Shown here piece by piece: positions 22,456 through 33,444 of a stretch of 64,000 bases of DNA. Source of the DNA: Reticulitermes lucifugus (Eukaryota > Arthropoda > Insecta > Blattodea > Rhinotermitidae); the NCBI GenBank assembly GCA_026260175.1, contig JAKCWW010000197.1:56888-120887 (forward strand), read 5' to 3'. Each line of letters opens with the position of its first letter. The first letter of the stretch is position 1. The notes beneath the pieces are model-generated. The model had not been told where the DNA came from and made no database searches. It was given only the letters and a program-made list of their open reading frames with translations. The translations under genes were made by a program, and so were the position numbers.

Positions 22456-22798
22456 GTGTTCTGCGCTCTTCTAGGATATTACGCGGCTTCGTGTGGTAAT
22501 GATAGGGACAGGTGACAGGCTCTTGTGAATGCGGTAATGAACCTTCGGGTTCCATAAAACGCGGGGAATTTCTTGACAAGCTGACGACCTGCTAGCTTCT
22601 CAAGAAGCTCCGTGGAGTTAGTTCGTGTGGTAATTGTTTACCGACGTTTCGGGACAACGTATCGGTCCCATCTTCACGGGCTCTTGACCCGTGAAGATGG
22701 GACCGAAACGTCGGTAAACAATTACCACACGACGCCGCGTAATATCCCAGAAGAGCGCAGATCTCATCAACATCGCGGCGGAAGCCTGAAATCAAAGA
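22456..22798 (+). repeat. FB1 foldback element interrupted by a LINE end
   Basis: The left arm starts CTGCGCTCTTCTAGGATATT. The right arm ends with GCGCAGATCTCATCAACATC and GCGGCGGAAGCCTGAAATC, an extension absent from the left side. The 12-bp direct repeat CACTAGTGACCT flanks the element at 22444-22455 and 22799-22810. A LINE fragment sits in the left arm. Confidence 0.9.
22501..22621 (+). mobile_element. 121-bp RTE-type LINE 3' end inserted in FB1
   Basis: Translation gives [17 protein letters not shown], a stop, NAGNFLTS, a stop, then [12 protein letters not shown], matching the C-terminal end of insect RTE-type LINE proteins. The 13-bp repeat TTCGTGTGGTAAT flanks it at 22488-22500 and 22622-22634, so it is a separate, strongly 5'-truncated insertion. 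Confidence 0.88.
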
Positions 22799-22810
22799 CA
22801 CTAGTGACCT

Positions 22811-23385
22811 AATTGTTGTCCCTGTGTGTACCTGGAGACTGAGTGAAACTCAATAATTGTGGTCTGTCTTGTGGACAGTAATCGAACCGGGCACCCCCCC
22901 AAATAAAGCTTCGAATCGTTACTGCCTGAGCCGCATTGCTAGTGAAGATGGAGGAGATGGATCGTATATGGGGTGATGTGTGAGAATGGGAGGTGGACTG
23001 AATGCCTTAGGAGCCTGTCCAGTGGCATGCTTTGTTACTAGCAAAGTTGAACCTTCGACTTTTGCAGCCACATTAGTTCACCATATTTCTATTGAAAGAT
23101 TTAAGAACGCGTTTAACCGACAGAATGCGGGCAAGCGCGGAGTTCTGTAGCCAACGAAACTCGTTTCCTAGCAATATTGGCGAAACTTGGTGCAACTATG
23201 CGGGTGGTTCCTTGGGGTAAGTCCCGTCTTCCGCGTACACGGTGACCACATAAAATGTACACGATTTTAATGTAGCATTGCTCATGAACTGAAAGGCACA
23301 GGAATGAAAACATAACGTATTGTTGTTGGTAATATGATGTTCTGAAATTGCGCTGTTGAGTTTCCAAGTCTTGCCACCAGTGGCG
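22811..23385. other. Intron sequence, nothing recognised
   Basis: No supported gene. The last part may be the untranslated end of the DUF4817-type transposon that follows. Confidence 0.35.
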
Positions 23386-23389
23386 CTAA

Positions 23390-23700
23390 CACCACTGTTG
23401 TGGAAAAAGCTGTGGAGAAAGCTGAGTGTGTGCTTTGGCATAGCGAACTGAAATGTGTGGTTGCAGTGCAAAGAGAATTTCGTACGGAATTTGGAAGGGA
23501 TCCTCCAACTACAATGTGCAGCTACAACTGGTATAATTTTTTCAGTAAGGCTGGTTGCGTTTGTAAAGGGAAAGGCTGTGGTAAACGACTGGTCACTGAA
23601 GCTAAGGTGAGTGAATGTGTGAGGCTTTCGTAGTCAAAGTTAATAAGACGAACTGCCAGACAGTTAAGCGTCGACAGTGCACAAAATTCTGTAAACTCGT
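23390..23700 (+). mobile_element. DUF4817-type DNA transposon, helix-turn-helix fragment
   Basis: The frame encodes AECVLWHSELKCVVAVQREF, then EFGRDPPTTMCSYNWYNFF, AGCVCKGKGCGKRLVTEAKV and ECVRLS before a stop. This is the N-terminal helix-turn-helix region (DUF4817) common in mariner-like transposons of insects, usually FCVLEFAKT...VQRAFR..YG.DPP. The following sequence still hints at RRTARQLSVDSAQNSV. No catalytic domain follows. Confidence 0.8.
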
Positions 23701-23734
23701 CACGGGCTTAAGTCCTTGCACAGAGACCGGCTAT

Positions 23735-23860
23735 TCTGTGGTTCTTCGTGATTTGCCTCCGTTTTTCCAGTAAAGTGTCCGATAATGTCTGCAATTAGGC
23801 ATCGACCGCTTCTTTCCACGTCTTTCCAAGTCATTATTCACTAATTATGAGTAGCGTCCA
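23735..23860 (+). repeat. Arthropod SINE tail-domain fragment
   Basis: GTGATTTGCCTCCG followed by ATTAGGCATCGACCGC and TTTCCACGTCTTTCCAAGTC resembles 46060-46170. Confidence 0.45.
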
Positions 23861-23929
23861 TTGGTAGTATAATTATCTTACCATTCGACGCTGCATGGTT
23901 TGAGCTACTGACATCGTAGTTAAAAAATA

Positions 23930-23981
23930 AGTAAATGAAATTAATAAATAAAATAAATAAATAATAAATAAATAAATAAAC
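23930..23981. repeat. (AAAT)n low-complexity run
   Basis: Imperfect AAAT/TAAA units. Confidence 0.85.
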
Positions 23982-24590
23982 TTTCTTAAGGCAAACGTTA
24001 TAGTCACAAAAATACTTCTCCATTCCATTTGTGAGAAAGCCTGCTAAAGATTTTGTGGCGTTGTTACATACAATCTGACATCGACAGTTGAAGGGTGCTG
24101 TTAGGATGCAGCGTAGACACGCGAGCTGTGGCGATAATCACTTCCTTCGGCGGATAGAATTAGCGCATTTTTTTTCATTTGGCGTTCTGTTTGACTTGCT
24201 TGTTCTAAGGCTGTGGTTACTGTGGAAGCGTATTTGCGCAAAGTTGAGTTCTCGAGAATACGACCGAATTCGTCCGATAAGGTGGGTGGTGTTTGGTTTG
24301 AGCTACGTCGCACGATTGCGGATAACGTTACATCTAGTGTAGTTGTGGATCCTGCCTTAGAGTTACATTTTTTGAGGAAATAGTGTGTTACAATTTGTTA
24401 TTTTTAGAATAAACGGTAGAGAACACCGGGTGAATCCATTACCTGAATGCATTGAAAGTGAATAATCAGAAGTGTTGAGTTATCCGTACAACATGACTAT
24501 TAGCGAAAGACATGCGATACACCTTCACAGTTATTATAATGAAGAAACACTGAGTAAAATTATACATAACGCTTTGATAAAAAAACATGA

Positions 24591-24880
24591 AAGTTAAAGT
24601 TTTGTCTGTCTACGCCGTGAAGACATATAGGGGGAGTAGAGATATAGCTTCACTCATCCGTGACCTTGGCGCTAGGTGGAGGTGAGTAGTTAACTTCACG
24701 TTCTGGCCACTTAACCCCCCGGGAAAGAATCCCAGTACCCACTGACTAGGAGGCTGGGTGGGCCCCAGAGCCTGTATGGACGTTGTGAAGAAGAGAAAAA
24801 TCTCTTTCCCCTACCGGGAATCGAACTCCGGACCGGGAAGCCTGTAGCCTAGTCACTATACCGACGACGCTACTCGGGCT
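24591..24880 (-). mobile_element. SINE-A copy
   Basis: Complete in order: CGCCGTGAAGACATATAGGG near the tail end, GACTAGGAGGCTGGGTGGGC in the body and TAGCCTAGTCACTATACCGA in the tRNA head. Confidence 0.88.
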
Positions 24881-24884
24881 ACGC

Positions 24885-25670
24885 TTTATCACGGGAAAAA
24901 ATCTTTGAACGTCAAGCGATTTCTACTTCGTTTGTATTGTAAGCGGCTTCGTAGTTTCGTACAGGTTTGTTCTGTTCCAACGTGTTCGGTTGTGTTCGCG
25001 AGAACTGGACTTCGCGCTCATACTCCTTCTGTGCAACCGTAGCCTAAAATAGTCAACAGCAGTGCGTCATATGCTTTTCTTTAAAGCGACCGGTGTTTGT
25101 GTGGTTTTAGTCTTTCCCGGTAGATTCCACCGATCAGTTCGGTACAAGACCTGATACTTTCATACATGTAATCTTCCTGGGTTGTGAAAACGTGTATTCT
25201 GTACGTTCGTCGACCTCGAACATTGAATAATTATCATCCTCCGTATCGTTGGTGTCCACCACCAAGGCGTCACGAATTCAAAACCCAGAAGACCACACTG
25301 TAAACGTAATACTTCCGACTTGGTCTGCACTCGCCGACCGTGCGTGTCAAATCTCGGTCAGGACACGGCCCGTCTTGACTATGGTGTTTTGTGTTTTTGT
25401 CATTCTGTCTGGGTAAATGCCTAGATGAAGCCTTGAGACAGGTTACTACTCTGTTATCGAATACTTTCAAGTTAATCGAATGTGATTTTCTCTTATTGTT
25501 GAACTGTTAAAGGATATCTGTATGTGATACGGCATCGCTGAGGAATCTGCGATGTTTGCCGATGGATTCGGAGCGAGCTCTTTGTAATGGTGCACGGTGT
25601 GTCTGTCTTGATATCCTTCACCAGTATGCAGTGGCAACGATGGTGTTACCGAGTATTCAAGTTTCTGGTA
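24885..25670. other. Intron sequence, nothing recognised
   Basis: No feature I can support. Confidence 0.4.
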
Positions 25671-25674
25671 CTTT

Positions 25675-25785
25675 ACTCCCTGTCGACTGGTAAATAGTTA
25701 CCGACGTTTCGAAGGATGTTAATCCCACATGTCGGTAACTGTTTACAGGTAGACGCGGCGTAACATCCTAGAAGACTTGGATCTT
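25675..25785. repeat. FB2 foldback element, short
   Basis: CTGGTAAATAGTTACCGACG on the left is mirrored by GTCGGTAACTGTTTACAGGT on the right. The outer end reads GCGGCGTAACATCCTAGAAG. A longer relative is at 56565. Confidence 0.65.
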
Positions 25786-26254
25786 CAAAATAAAAGTACG
25801 CCACGCGTTACAGTTCTCGCACGTTTACTCCCTTCTTTTTAATTATCCCGGCAACCGCAAACGGAAAAATGCGTGTTTCATTTTCGTCTACGACTTTTGT
25901 TCGAAACATTTTTTCGCGCTGATGTATTTAACGACTTAACCTCGTGAATTACCTGAACGTTTATGGAGGTCATGTAGGATATATAGTTACCATTATGATA
26001 TAAAGGGTTAATTACAGTTGCTAAAATTAGGTTACAGCAAGCTGTTATTGTCAGTCGCATGCAACGCCACCTTTTGTACATTGATGACGTCAGTACATGT
26101 ATCTCCGCAAGTGCCGAAACCCGCAGAGCTACCGAAGCGGTATGAGATAGTGACATGGTTTGTGACAGGGAGCTTGTTATCATTCATATCCGTATCTCGC
26201 CCCTGAAACCAGTGGAATAATAATGATAACATTTGATAGATGTGGTCAGCAACA

Positions 26255-26360
26255 GTAAAAGGTAAAGATAAAGTTGTCACTGTGCAAAACATGAAGACAT
26301 GTGGGCAGTGGAGGTATAGACCCATTCGGTCTTAATCTCGGCGCTGAATGGAGGCGAGTC
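26255..26360 (-). mobile_element. SINE-A copy, 3' fragment
   Basis: Only the tail-proximal third remains: AAAAGGTAAAGATAAAG, CATGAAGACATGTGGGC, then CTCGGCGCTGAATGGAGGCG. Confidence 0.8.
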
Positions 26361-26859
26361 AACAATAAAGAGTTGTTGACATAATTGCATGTTTGTTTCT
26401 GTTCGTGATCTCGCTGTATATACTATCCTTGTGTGAGTGTGAGTGACTGAGTGAGTCACAGCCCGGTTGCAATTGTTACCAGTTTGCGTGGTTAACCGGG
26501 TTTCTGTGATTGCGATAGAGCTTGGTTTGTGTGTGACGTTACACCACAATGTGCATGGTTATCACCGTGTGGCAGCACATCGTTGGTTAGATGTAGCTTG
26601 TTTTGTGCCTGGCGTCTGAGAATGCTTTGATTTTGTGCCTAGTGTGTTTGTGATTATGACGGGCATATGACTAGTATGGCGAATAAAATACCAAAGCTCA
26701 ACTGAAACCTCGAGTCTCGCCCCCCCCCCCCTCTCGAAGGCTCGTAGTGAAAATAACTTGTTACTGGGCATGAGTGTAGATCTGGTGAAGATGTACAACG
26801 TTCATATGAAATTATATTTCGATGTGGTTACTTTTTAGCAATGTAACAAAAATAGTTTT

Positions 26860-27015
26860 TGGCGCGTTCGCAAAATTGTGAAAAACAACTATTAGCTTCG
26901 TCATATCTGTCTGTCCGTATGGAAAAACGTGGCTCCCACTGAACGTATTTTCATTAAATTTGATATTTGAGGATTTTTCGAAGCTGTGGTTAGAAAAATC
27001 AAGTTTCATTAAAGT
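26860..27015. repeat. Dispersed repeat G, copy 1
   Basis: GTCTGTCCGTATGG followed by GAACGTATTTTCATTAAATT. Similar segments occur at 38270, 38440, 49440 and 57850. Class unknown. Confidence 0.5.
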
Positions 27016-27077
27016 TTGACAAGAATAACGGGTACTGTACATGAAGACCTGTGTACAGTTGTGATAATATCTCGCTT

Positions 27078-27175
27078 AAATCTGCGCTCTTCTTGGATAT
27101 TACACAGCTTAGAATGGTAATTCTGTACCGAAGTTTCGGGACAACCTTTCGGTCCCATTTTCAAGGGCCAAGAAG
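27078..27175 (-). repeat. FB1 foldback element, single arm
   Basis: TGCGCTCTTCTTGGATATTA, then GAAGTTTCGGGACAACC and CGGTCCCATTTTCAAGGG. The opposite arm is absent. Confidence 0.75.
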
Positions 27176-27179
27176 TCCA

Positions 27180-27800
27180 AGAAGATAGGTTCCATTTAAG
27201 TAGCTCGACAAGACAATTTATGGAAAATGTGCATTGAACATGTATTTCGTTTGCGTCACTTTTGTTGCAAACATTCGTAGTTCCGTTAAATATTTAGCGA
27301 GTTAAAATCTTTTCACCAAGTGAAAATTGAAGTGGCTAAACAGCATTCGTAAAGTTGTCCAATGTGAAATGTAATGTCTGTCGATTTATCCGTTCTCGAA
27401 TTGCGGGCAGATGGACTGAGCGATTGACGTTTCGTAGGGACGTGAACGCGCCTACAGTGTGGAGCTGCACGCCTGCAAGATGTTGTCCGCGTTATACGCC
27501 GTACAGCAGTGTCGGAGAAGTTGTCTGCACAGCAGGCGATACCCACTCGGGTAAATTTAACATGAGTGGTGTATTTGCCGAATGCTGTTGGTGTGCAGGG
27601 TGGAGTTTTGCTTGTCATCACTCAATCGCTACGGCACTAAGACTGTGGGAGAGTTACGGTGTAGCTGCACGCTTTCTTAACATCGTCAGTAGATGAAGGG
27701 GAATGTTCTCGGTCACGCTTCAGTCACTTTAGTCTCGGGGAGGAACTCTCGTTTCTCAGTGAATATGAGAGTGCATCGGCCACAGAGGTGGTATAGATGC
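27180..27800. other. Intron sequence, nothing recognised
   Basis: Open frames at 27313-27696 overlap on both strands and carry no domain I recognise. Confidence 0.35.
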
Positions 27801-27803
27801 AGT

Positions 27804-27890
27804 GGTGAAGAAAACGATCCTTAGCCCTTGCCGGAAATTGAAGCCAAGTTCCTTGGTCATCCATCCCGTAGCGTAGTGAGAGCTACCCCA
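27804..27890 (-). mobile_element. SINE-A copy, tRNA-head fragment
   Basis: Only the head half is left: CCTTGCCGGAAATTGAAGCC and ATCCCGTAGCGTAGTGAG. Confidence 0.6.
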
Positions 27891-28455
27891 GCTACAGTCT
27901 GCAGATAGATAACTGGTTTAAGGAATTAACGGAAAGAACCTGCAAGTAGGCGTCATTAGACTGACTCGAGGTAGATTGCAGCCTTTTGTGTACTGTTTTA
28001 ATTGGAACTGTGTTTCACCTTACTGGCAAGGCAGTTGTTTGTGTTCGTTTCTGATAGGCGAGCCAACTAAAATCTTCCCGCGTGTTGCCAGCCTAAAGTG
28101 GCTTGTCTGCATGCATTTCAAATGTCCCATACATACTACCTGCTTTAGAATTTTAAAATTTTGCAACAGCTATCCCCCCCCCAAAAAAAGGCCGACTGAT
28201 TCAAATTAAAGGATTCTGACGATGTATTGTAATGGACGTGATTGTTGTTTTGGACAAAGTCCATCGTTTGAGGCCAAAAGAACCGCACAGACTTTCGGAG
28301 AATGGATCTGTTTTCGTTTTCAGGTGGAAAGGGGAAACGGTGAATCAACTCTGGTGGGCCCTTTAGAAAAAGCTAGTCCCTGTCACAGGACGTTGTGGCT
28401 TTTTTGGGCCTGAGACGATGGGCAATGTCCAAATTGTCAGTCACATCCGTTAACG

Positions 28456-29068
28456 CAGTGCTTTTTAAACTTTCTCGTTTTTGGAACCCTTTTCCCTTTT
28501 CACGGAATTCCCCCCCCCCCGTTTTTGAGTTGGCAATATAGGCAAAGTACAGAAAATATAATATAGACTTAGGATCTTTTTTGTTGTTGTAAGCAAATAA
28601 AGTAACAATAAAACTTCACTGTCGGTTTAATTAATCAATAAAACAATACAAATTATTGTGTGTTAATTTCTCAATGTGACAGATGGGGCTCTTTTGATGA
28701 ACACATCAATTTAAACTCTAGAATAATGGGCGACAGTTGCAATCTGAGATCTGCCTTAGCGTCCAGCTTATTTCTATATTTACTTTTTGTGATATTGTAT
28801 CACGAAAATGCAGATTCACACAGGTAAAAGTGGTTGGAAACTGTAGCAGTTTTGTAATATTCTGAAGTTATGCACCTGTTTCTTTTCGAAATATTTCCTC
28901 TCAAAATGTAATATACTTGTTTTTAAATGTTATCTCATTCATAGTTTAATATTAGTATAGAAATAAATCGATAAAAATAACTACGAGAACATACAAAATG
29001 CCCAAGCTTTTATCAGCGTTTCGCGGAACTCCTGGCTCGCTTTCGCGGCCTCACTTTGAAAAACACTG
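28456..29068 (-). mobile_element. hAT DNA transposon remnant, 613 bp
   Basis: Inverted ends CAGTGCTTTTTAAAC and (reversed) CAGTGTTTTTCAAAG are flanked by 8-bp target repeats CGTTAACG (28448-28455) and CATTAACG (29069-29076), one mismatch apart. On the minus strand an internal frame reads LDAKADLRLQLSPI and then KEPHLSH with a stop, close to the C-terminal end of ZBED-type hAT transposases. It is an internally deleted, dead copy. Confidence 0.9.
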
Positions 29069-29079
29069 CATTAACGGTT

Positions 29080-29490
29080 TGGTCTTTGTAATGGAGACGC
29101 AGTGTTTTTAGCGAGGTAAGAAATAAGGTTTTAAATATATTAGATGAACTCCAGGCCTCACAGGGTTAGCCCTGTGTGGCAGTATGTTGATGTCGCGCTT
29201 CCCCTGTACAGTCAGCAGTTTATTGCTTATAGTACACGGACTCATCATGTGAGTGACGTACATGGTCGGTATTTAATATCGTGTTCCTTGCAGGCTAAGA
29301 TGTGAGGAGGACGCATTTTGTGTGTAATTTATTCCGGCCAACTCACGCCTCGCATCGAGTTATGAATGAGGGAGGCGGGGTAGTTGGGGGTGGCATGATG
29401 ACCCTGCTGCTGTTGAACACACCCCTTGGTATGTTAGTTCACAGTGCCTTGCCGTATATTAGAGCGGGATGGTCGATTACGTCACTTTTC
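29080..29490. other. Intron sequence, nothing recognised
   Basis: No feature I can support. Confidence 0.4.
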
Positions 29491-29498
29491 TTATCGTG

Positions 29499-29625
29499 GT
29501 CTTCTGGGTTATGACATAGTGTGGTCCGGTAGGTGGGCACCAATATCTGACAGAAACGGACTGCTTCCATCTTCAAGGTGGAACTTTACCATGAAGCTGT
29601 AGGCAGTATTTTCTTTGTAGAGTGG
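29499..29625. repeat. FB3-type arm
   Basis: CTTCTGGGTTATGACATAGT, GGTAGGTGGGCACC and TGCTTCCATCTTCAAGGT follow the FB3 order. Confidence 0.55.
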
Positions 29626-29689
29626 TACTCACCTGCTATATTACAATATAATACATCTGTATGAACGTTTCATTTCCCCAGTATAACAC

Positions 29690-29805
29690 ACTGTTGTGAT
29701 AGGTTGGTATACCGACGTTTCTGTAACGCTGTTTGAAGCTTTAAACAGAGTCCTTCAGACTATCGAAAGAATACCCTGTCACAACACGGTGTAATCATAC
29801 ATTCG
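29690..29805. repeat. Short foldback with FB-like core
   Basis: GGTATACCGACGTTTCTG, a TTTGAAGCTTTAAA centre, then TCCTTCAG and TATCGAAAGAATACC. The two halves are roughly complementary. Confidence 0.45.
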
Positions 29806-30799
29806 GTTTGGACAGCCTTGCTCTTTATATATTTTTTTTGTCTCAAAATTGAAAGATCCGTGCCCCCCGAAACGTTGGGAAATCTTTGTATTGCTGTGCG
29901 GTATTATGAGCATTAGTAATTATGAATCGTCGTGAAAGAGGTGCGACTTGTGCGGTTTTAATTACTTTACCTAATGTGGCCCAGTACGAGTGGATGTGTC
30001 TGATTATTTGTGAAGTCAGCGATGTTGGATGTGTTTAACTCATTTGAAATCTGAAATTCGGCCAAATAATATTTAAGACGTTAGTTCCTACCTCACAGAA
30101 AACACAATGCAATGATAATCTATTTAGTGAGACAATCACTGTTTATTGTTAGTATCGTGCAATTGAAATGAAGAGTTCTAACGTTCAGACACGTAGAATA
30201 ACAGTAGCACGTACATCCACGCCTTTTTTAATTAGGCCTACACATTTTTGCGTCATTTGTTTCTGTATGGTCATGTCAGGGTTTCCTGTCAAATATAACC
30301 GTTAATTATCGTGCTATATGTTTCGGCCCATCGTGCCGTCCTCAGGCGTAGCGTATACAAACGTCGATACTGCATTGCGTCTGTTCTAAGACAGAATAAA
30401 TAAAAATGCATGAGAACTGAATAATGTAAAGCTGTTATTTAATTGTTTGTAAAATTGTTATAAATGATGAAGTTACTGTCTTAGGGCACCATCACTTCTT
30501 GTTGCAAATTCACTTGGTTTACTCATTGTGATGTCACTGATGTCCTTAAACGTTCAACTATGTGAAGAAGCGACTAATTTTGTGTTGTATAGTTCTTTAC
30601 TTGTTGTTTCGAAGCTTTTCGTATAGGAGCATCAGTGTTCACTTTCTTCCTGGGTGTATACCTTTCAGTGTACTGATGCAATAGTAATTAGGTGTTTTCC
30701 TATTGCTGTGTGTGTTTGCTTATAGTGTACGTGTGTGTCAGTGGTTGTGTTAGGTGTGGGAGGTGGTGATCCTTCTGGTGGTGCATAAGCCAGCAACAG

Positions 30800-30800
<1 letters not shown>
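29806..30800. other. Intron sequence; weak hammerhead-like core only
   Basis: Near 30318-30352 the minus strand reads CCTGAGGA, a GC-rich segment and GCCGAAACATAT, similar in order to the motifs at 17404 and 18783 but without a convincing helix I. Confidence 0.35.

Positions 30801-30801
<1 letters not shown>

Positions 30802-30835
<34 letters not shown>
30802..30835. repeat. (TAA)n microsatellite
   Basis: About eleven TAA units. Confidence 0.95.
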
Positions 30836-30836
<1 letters not shown>

Positions 30837-31037
30837 TGTGGCGAAGATTACAAGTTTCGTAGCTTCTCATTATGCAACTCTGTTGTTAATCTCTTCTTCT
30901 AAACACCTTCACTATAGCAAGATTACGGTCTTGTGGAATGTGACTACATCACATATAATTTGGCAGGTAGATTACCAGTGTGTGGGAGTGTTTTGCTGCA
31001 TCAGTCTTTAGTGTGGTCCCTCCAGAACGGTAGTCCA

Positions 31038-31193
31038 GGCGTGCACAAATCCCAGGCACCAAGTCGTCGGGGCGACTAAATTTTATACGGTAGTGCCTAA
31101 TATTTTTTGGTTCTCAGTGGAAATTGTTTCATGTTACCCTTCTGGCGCCCAGAAGTTCGGGGTGGCTTCCAGGGTTTTGGAAAATTTGTGCAC
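31038..31193 (-). mobile_element. GTGCACAAAT-ended MITE, copy 3
   Basis: Ends CGTGCACAAATCCCAGG and GAAAATTTGTGCAC, interior ACCCTTCTGGCGCCCAGAAG. Confidence 0.78.
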
Positions 31194-31199
31194 TTGTGC

Positions 31200-32560
31200 G
31201 TAAGAATCTATCTGCCAAACTGCATGGTGTCGAATTCCAGAAGATTGTGATCTTGATACGCACTGTCGTGCGAACCTCAATTCTCACCCTGGTTCTTTGT
31301 CCTTTCCTTAATATGAGAAACCAAGTTTCACACCCATGCATTACAGCATGTAAAAGTGTAGTTCGTTACCTCTTATCTAGTCGTTCTTACAGACTGTCAC
31401 CTTTACTACACTCCTCTAACTTTAAAACCACGACCAGTGTAATTCATTCGTAACCACAAGGCACGACTTCCACATCACAAGGCGAAGGAGGTCTTCCTTG
31501 ACTAAGTTTTCAAGAGGAACGACGGTATAATAAGTGGAGATACGAGTTATGCAGATGTAGACACCGGTACCGGGGGGGATGGAAGGGACTAACTCACGGA
31601 ATCACGTGGAGCTCTTCAGGGGAAACGCTAGACAGCGTAAGGAATAAGTGTGGGCTGAAGACAGTAAGAGTAGCAGATACAAGAACGGAGTGGCATTGAA
31701 TGGGACAAACAAAATTCCGGGCTGTGCTGATCATATTAATTTATTAGATGGAAACACAAGTACAGAGTGGCGCATTTGAAGGTATTACATGTCATTTCCA
31801 CAATTGCGACATTTTAGGGAATAGAGAAAGCCATTTTTATCAAGACGGCAGCCTTAGCACGGACGCAGACGCTAGGAACTCAGGAGTAAAGTTATATGAC
31901 AACGGTGTGCGCGTGCGCCAGCTTTGTAAAATACGGTCAGAGTACGAACAGACTGCGCGGGTATGGGCTATTTTTAAGTGCTCCACCCTGTAGTTGTTTA
32001 TCAAAGAACAAAGAGTTGTTATCAGAACTTAAGAATCACACTTTATTAGTATATAGATTAGTATAAGAAAGTCCGTTAAAATTTCTGCCGCGAAGTTTTA
32101 CAAGTTCCATCCCTTTTTCATTGATCAGTTCTTAAACAGTATAGCCTTAAGAGATAGGCCTACTGTTAAGTCACAGTTTCACCGAATGAGCACACTGTGA
32201 ACTTTAAAAGTTCTGGAAAGACAGCTTGATGGAATCAACGTGCTACCACATAGAGATAATATTTTATCGGCAAAGGTCTGGTCCGTAGTACCGACCGAAG
32301 CATAGGCACCTCTCGAATGCTTTATAGTAACATCGTTCGGCAGTCACTGCCATCTGACGTAATATCCGTGGCCATAGAAGTCACGTGCTACTTGGTGACA
32401 GAATTTAAACACTTCATTTTACTGCTGTAAACAGCGTATTACTAAAGCACAGATTCCGCATCATTAAATTTGCCCGATATAATGTCAAAGTCATTTTGCC
32501 CAGTGACGTGTTCGTAATTGCTGACGTAGAGTTCTTAGGTGTTATTTACGTAGTTAAAAA
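31200..32560. other. Intron sequence; possible transposon end near 31980
   Basis: TTTTTAAGTGCTCCACCCTG, continuing TAG, at 31973-31995 resembles the CACCCTGTA terminal sequence of some insect mariner-like elements. The other end was not found. Nothing else recognised. Confidence 0.3.
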
Positions 32561-32569
32561 TAACGTCTT

Positions 32570-32945
32570 ATGTGGAGACTATCCATCCGTGCATCTGTCT
32601 TACGTGGATACTATCCATCCGTGCATCTGTCTTACGTGGAGACTATCCATCCGTGCATCTGTATTACGTGGAGACTATCCATCCGTGCATATGTCTTACG
32701 TGGAGACTATCCATCCGTGCATCTGTCTTACGTGGAGACTATCCATCCGTGCATCTGTCTTACGTGGAGACTATCTATCCGTGCATCTGTCTTACGTGGA
32801 GATTATCCATCCGTGCATCTGTCTTACGTGGAGACTATCCATCCGTGCATCTGTCTTATGTGGAGACTATCCATCCGTGCATCTGTCTTACATGGAGACT
32901 GTCCGTGCATCTGTCTTACGTGGAGACTCCATCCGTGCATCTGTG
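32570..32945 (+). repeat. 32-bp minisatellite, about 12 units
   Basis: The unit GTGGAGACTATCCATCCGTG plus CATCTGTCTTAC repeats with few changes; the last two units are slightly shorter. Because 32 is not a multiple of three and no unit frame has a stop, all three forward frames stay open. The long frames of 124-154 codons are therefore by-products. Confidence 0.95.
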
Positions 32946-33114
32946 ACTTAGTAGGCCTATTAGCAACTAAAGAATTTGTCGGATTTTTATGTAAGTCTGT
33001 ATGGAAGTTCTTTACAAGGACTATTTGGACCTAAGAGGGGAGAGGTAACTGGAGAAAGGAGAAAATTACATGATGTGATTTTCGCTTGTCGCTAAATAAT
33101 GTAGGATTGCTCTT

Positions 33115-33440
33115 TAAATGAACACGAGATGGACGCGGCATGTAGCACGCATAGGAGAGATGAGACTTGTATGCGGACCTTTGGTCGGGAGATCTCAAAA
33201 GAACAGACCACTTGGAAAACCTAGGCGTGGGCGGAAGAACAATATTAAACAGGATCGCATGAAGACAGAATATGGTTGAGATCAGATTAGTGTGCCTCAG
33301 GATAGGTACCATCCTGCTGTTGTGGACACAGCATTAACCCCTTCGGTTGCTTAAAGGGCGGACAATTTATTGACCAACTGATTTACTGTCAGCTTACCAA
33401 AGGGACTCTGCTCCTTGGAGTTGGTTATTTGTCGTAACAC
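33115..33440 (+). mobile_element. RTE-type LINE 3' coding end
   Basis: Translation gives TRWTRHVARIGEMRLVCGPL, then RPLGKPRRGRKNNIKQD, DQISVPQDRYHPAVVDTAL, and ADNLLTN with a stop, ending LPKGLCSLELV. The order matches the C-terminal tail of insect RTE-type LINE proteins (RWAGHVARMG, RPLGRPRRRWEDNI, AQDRDRWRA, ASQEGLCSMELV), with frame changes and stops. Confidence 0.82.
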
Positions 33441-33444
33441 AGTT

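Noticed and set aside
32570-32945. CRISPR array
   Set aside because: The units are directly contiguous with no unique spacers, and the genome is eukaryotic.
32496-33034. Long overlapping open frames (124-154 codons) as a repetitive protein
   Set aside because: They are produced by a 32-bp tandem repeat without stops. All three frames are open and none has a start context or flanking coding signal.
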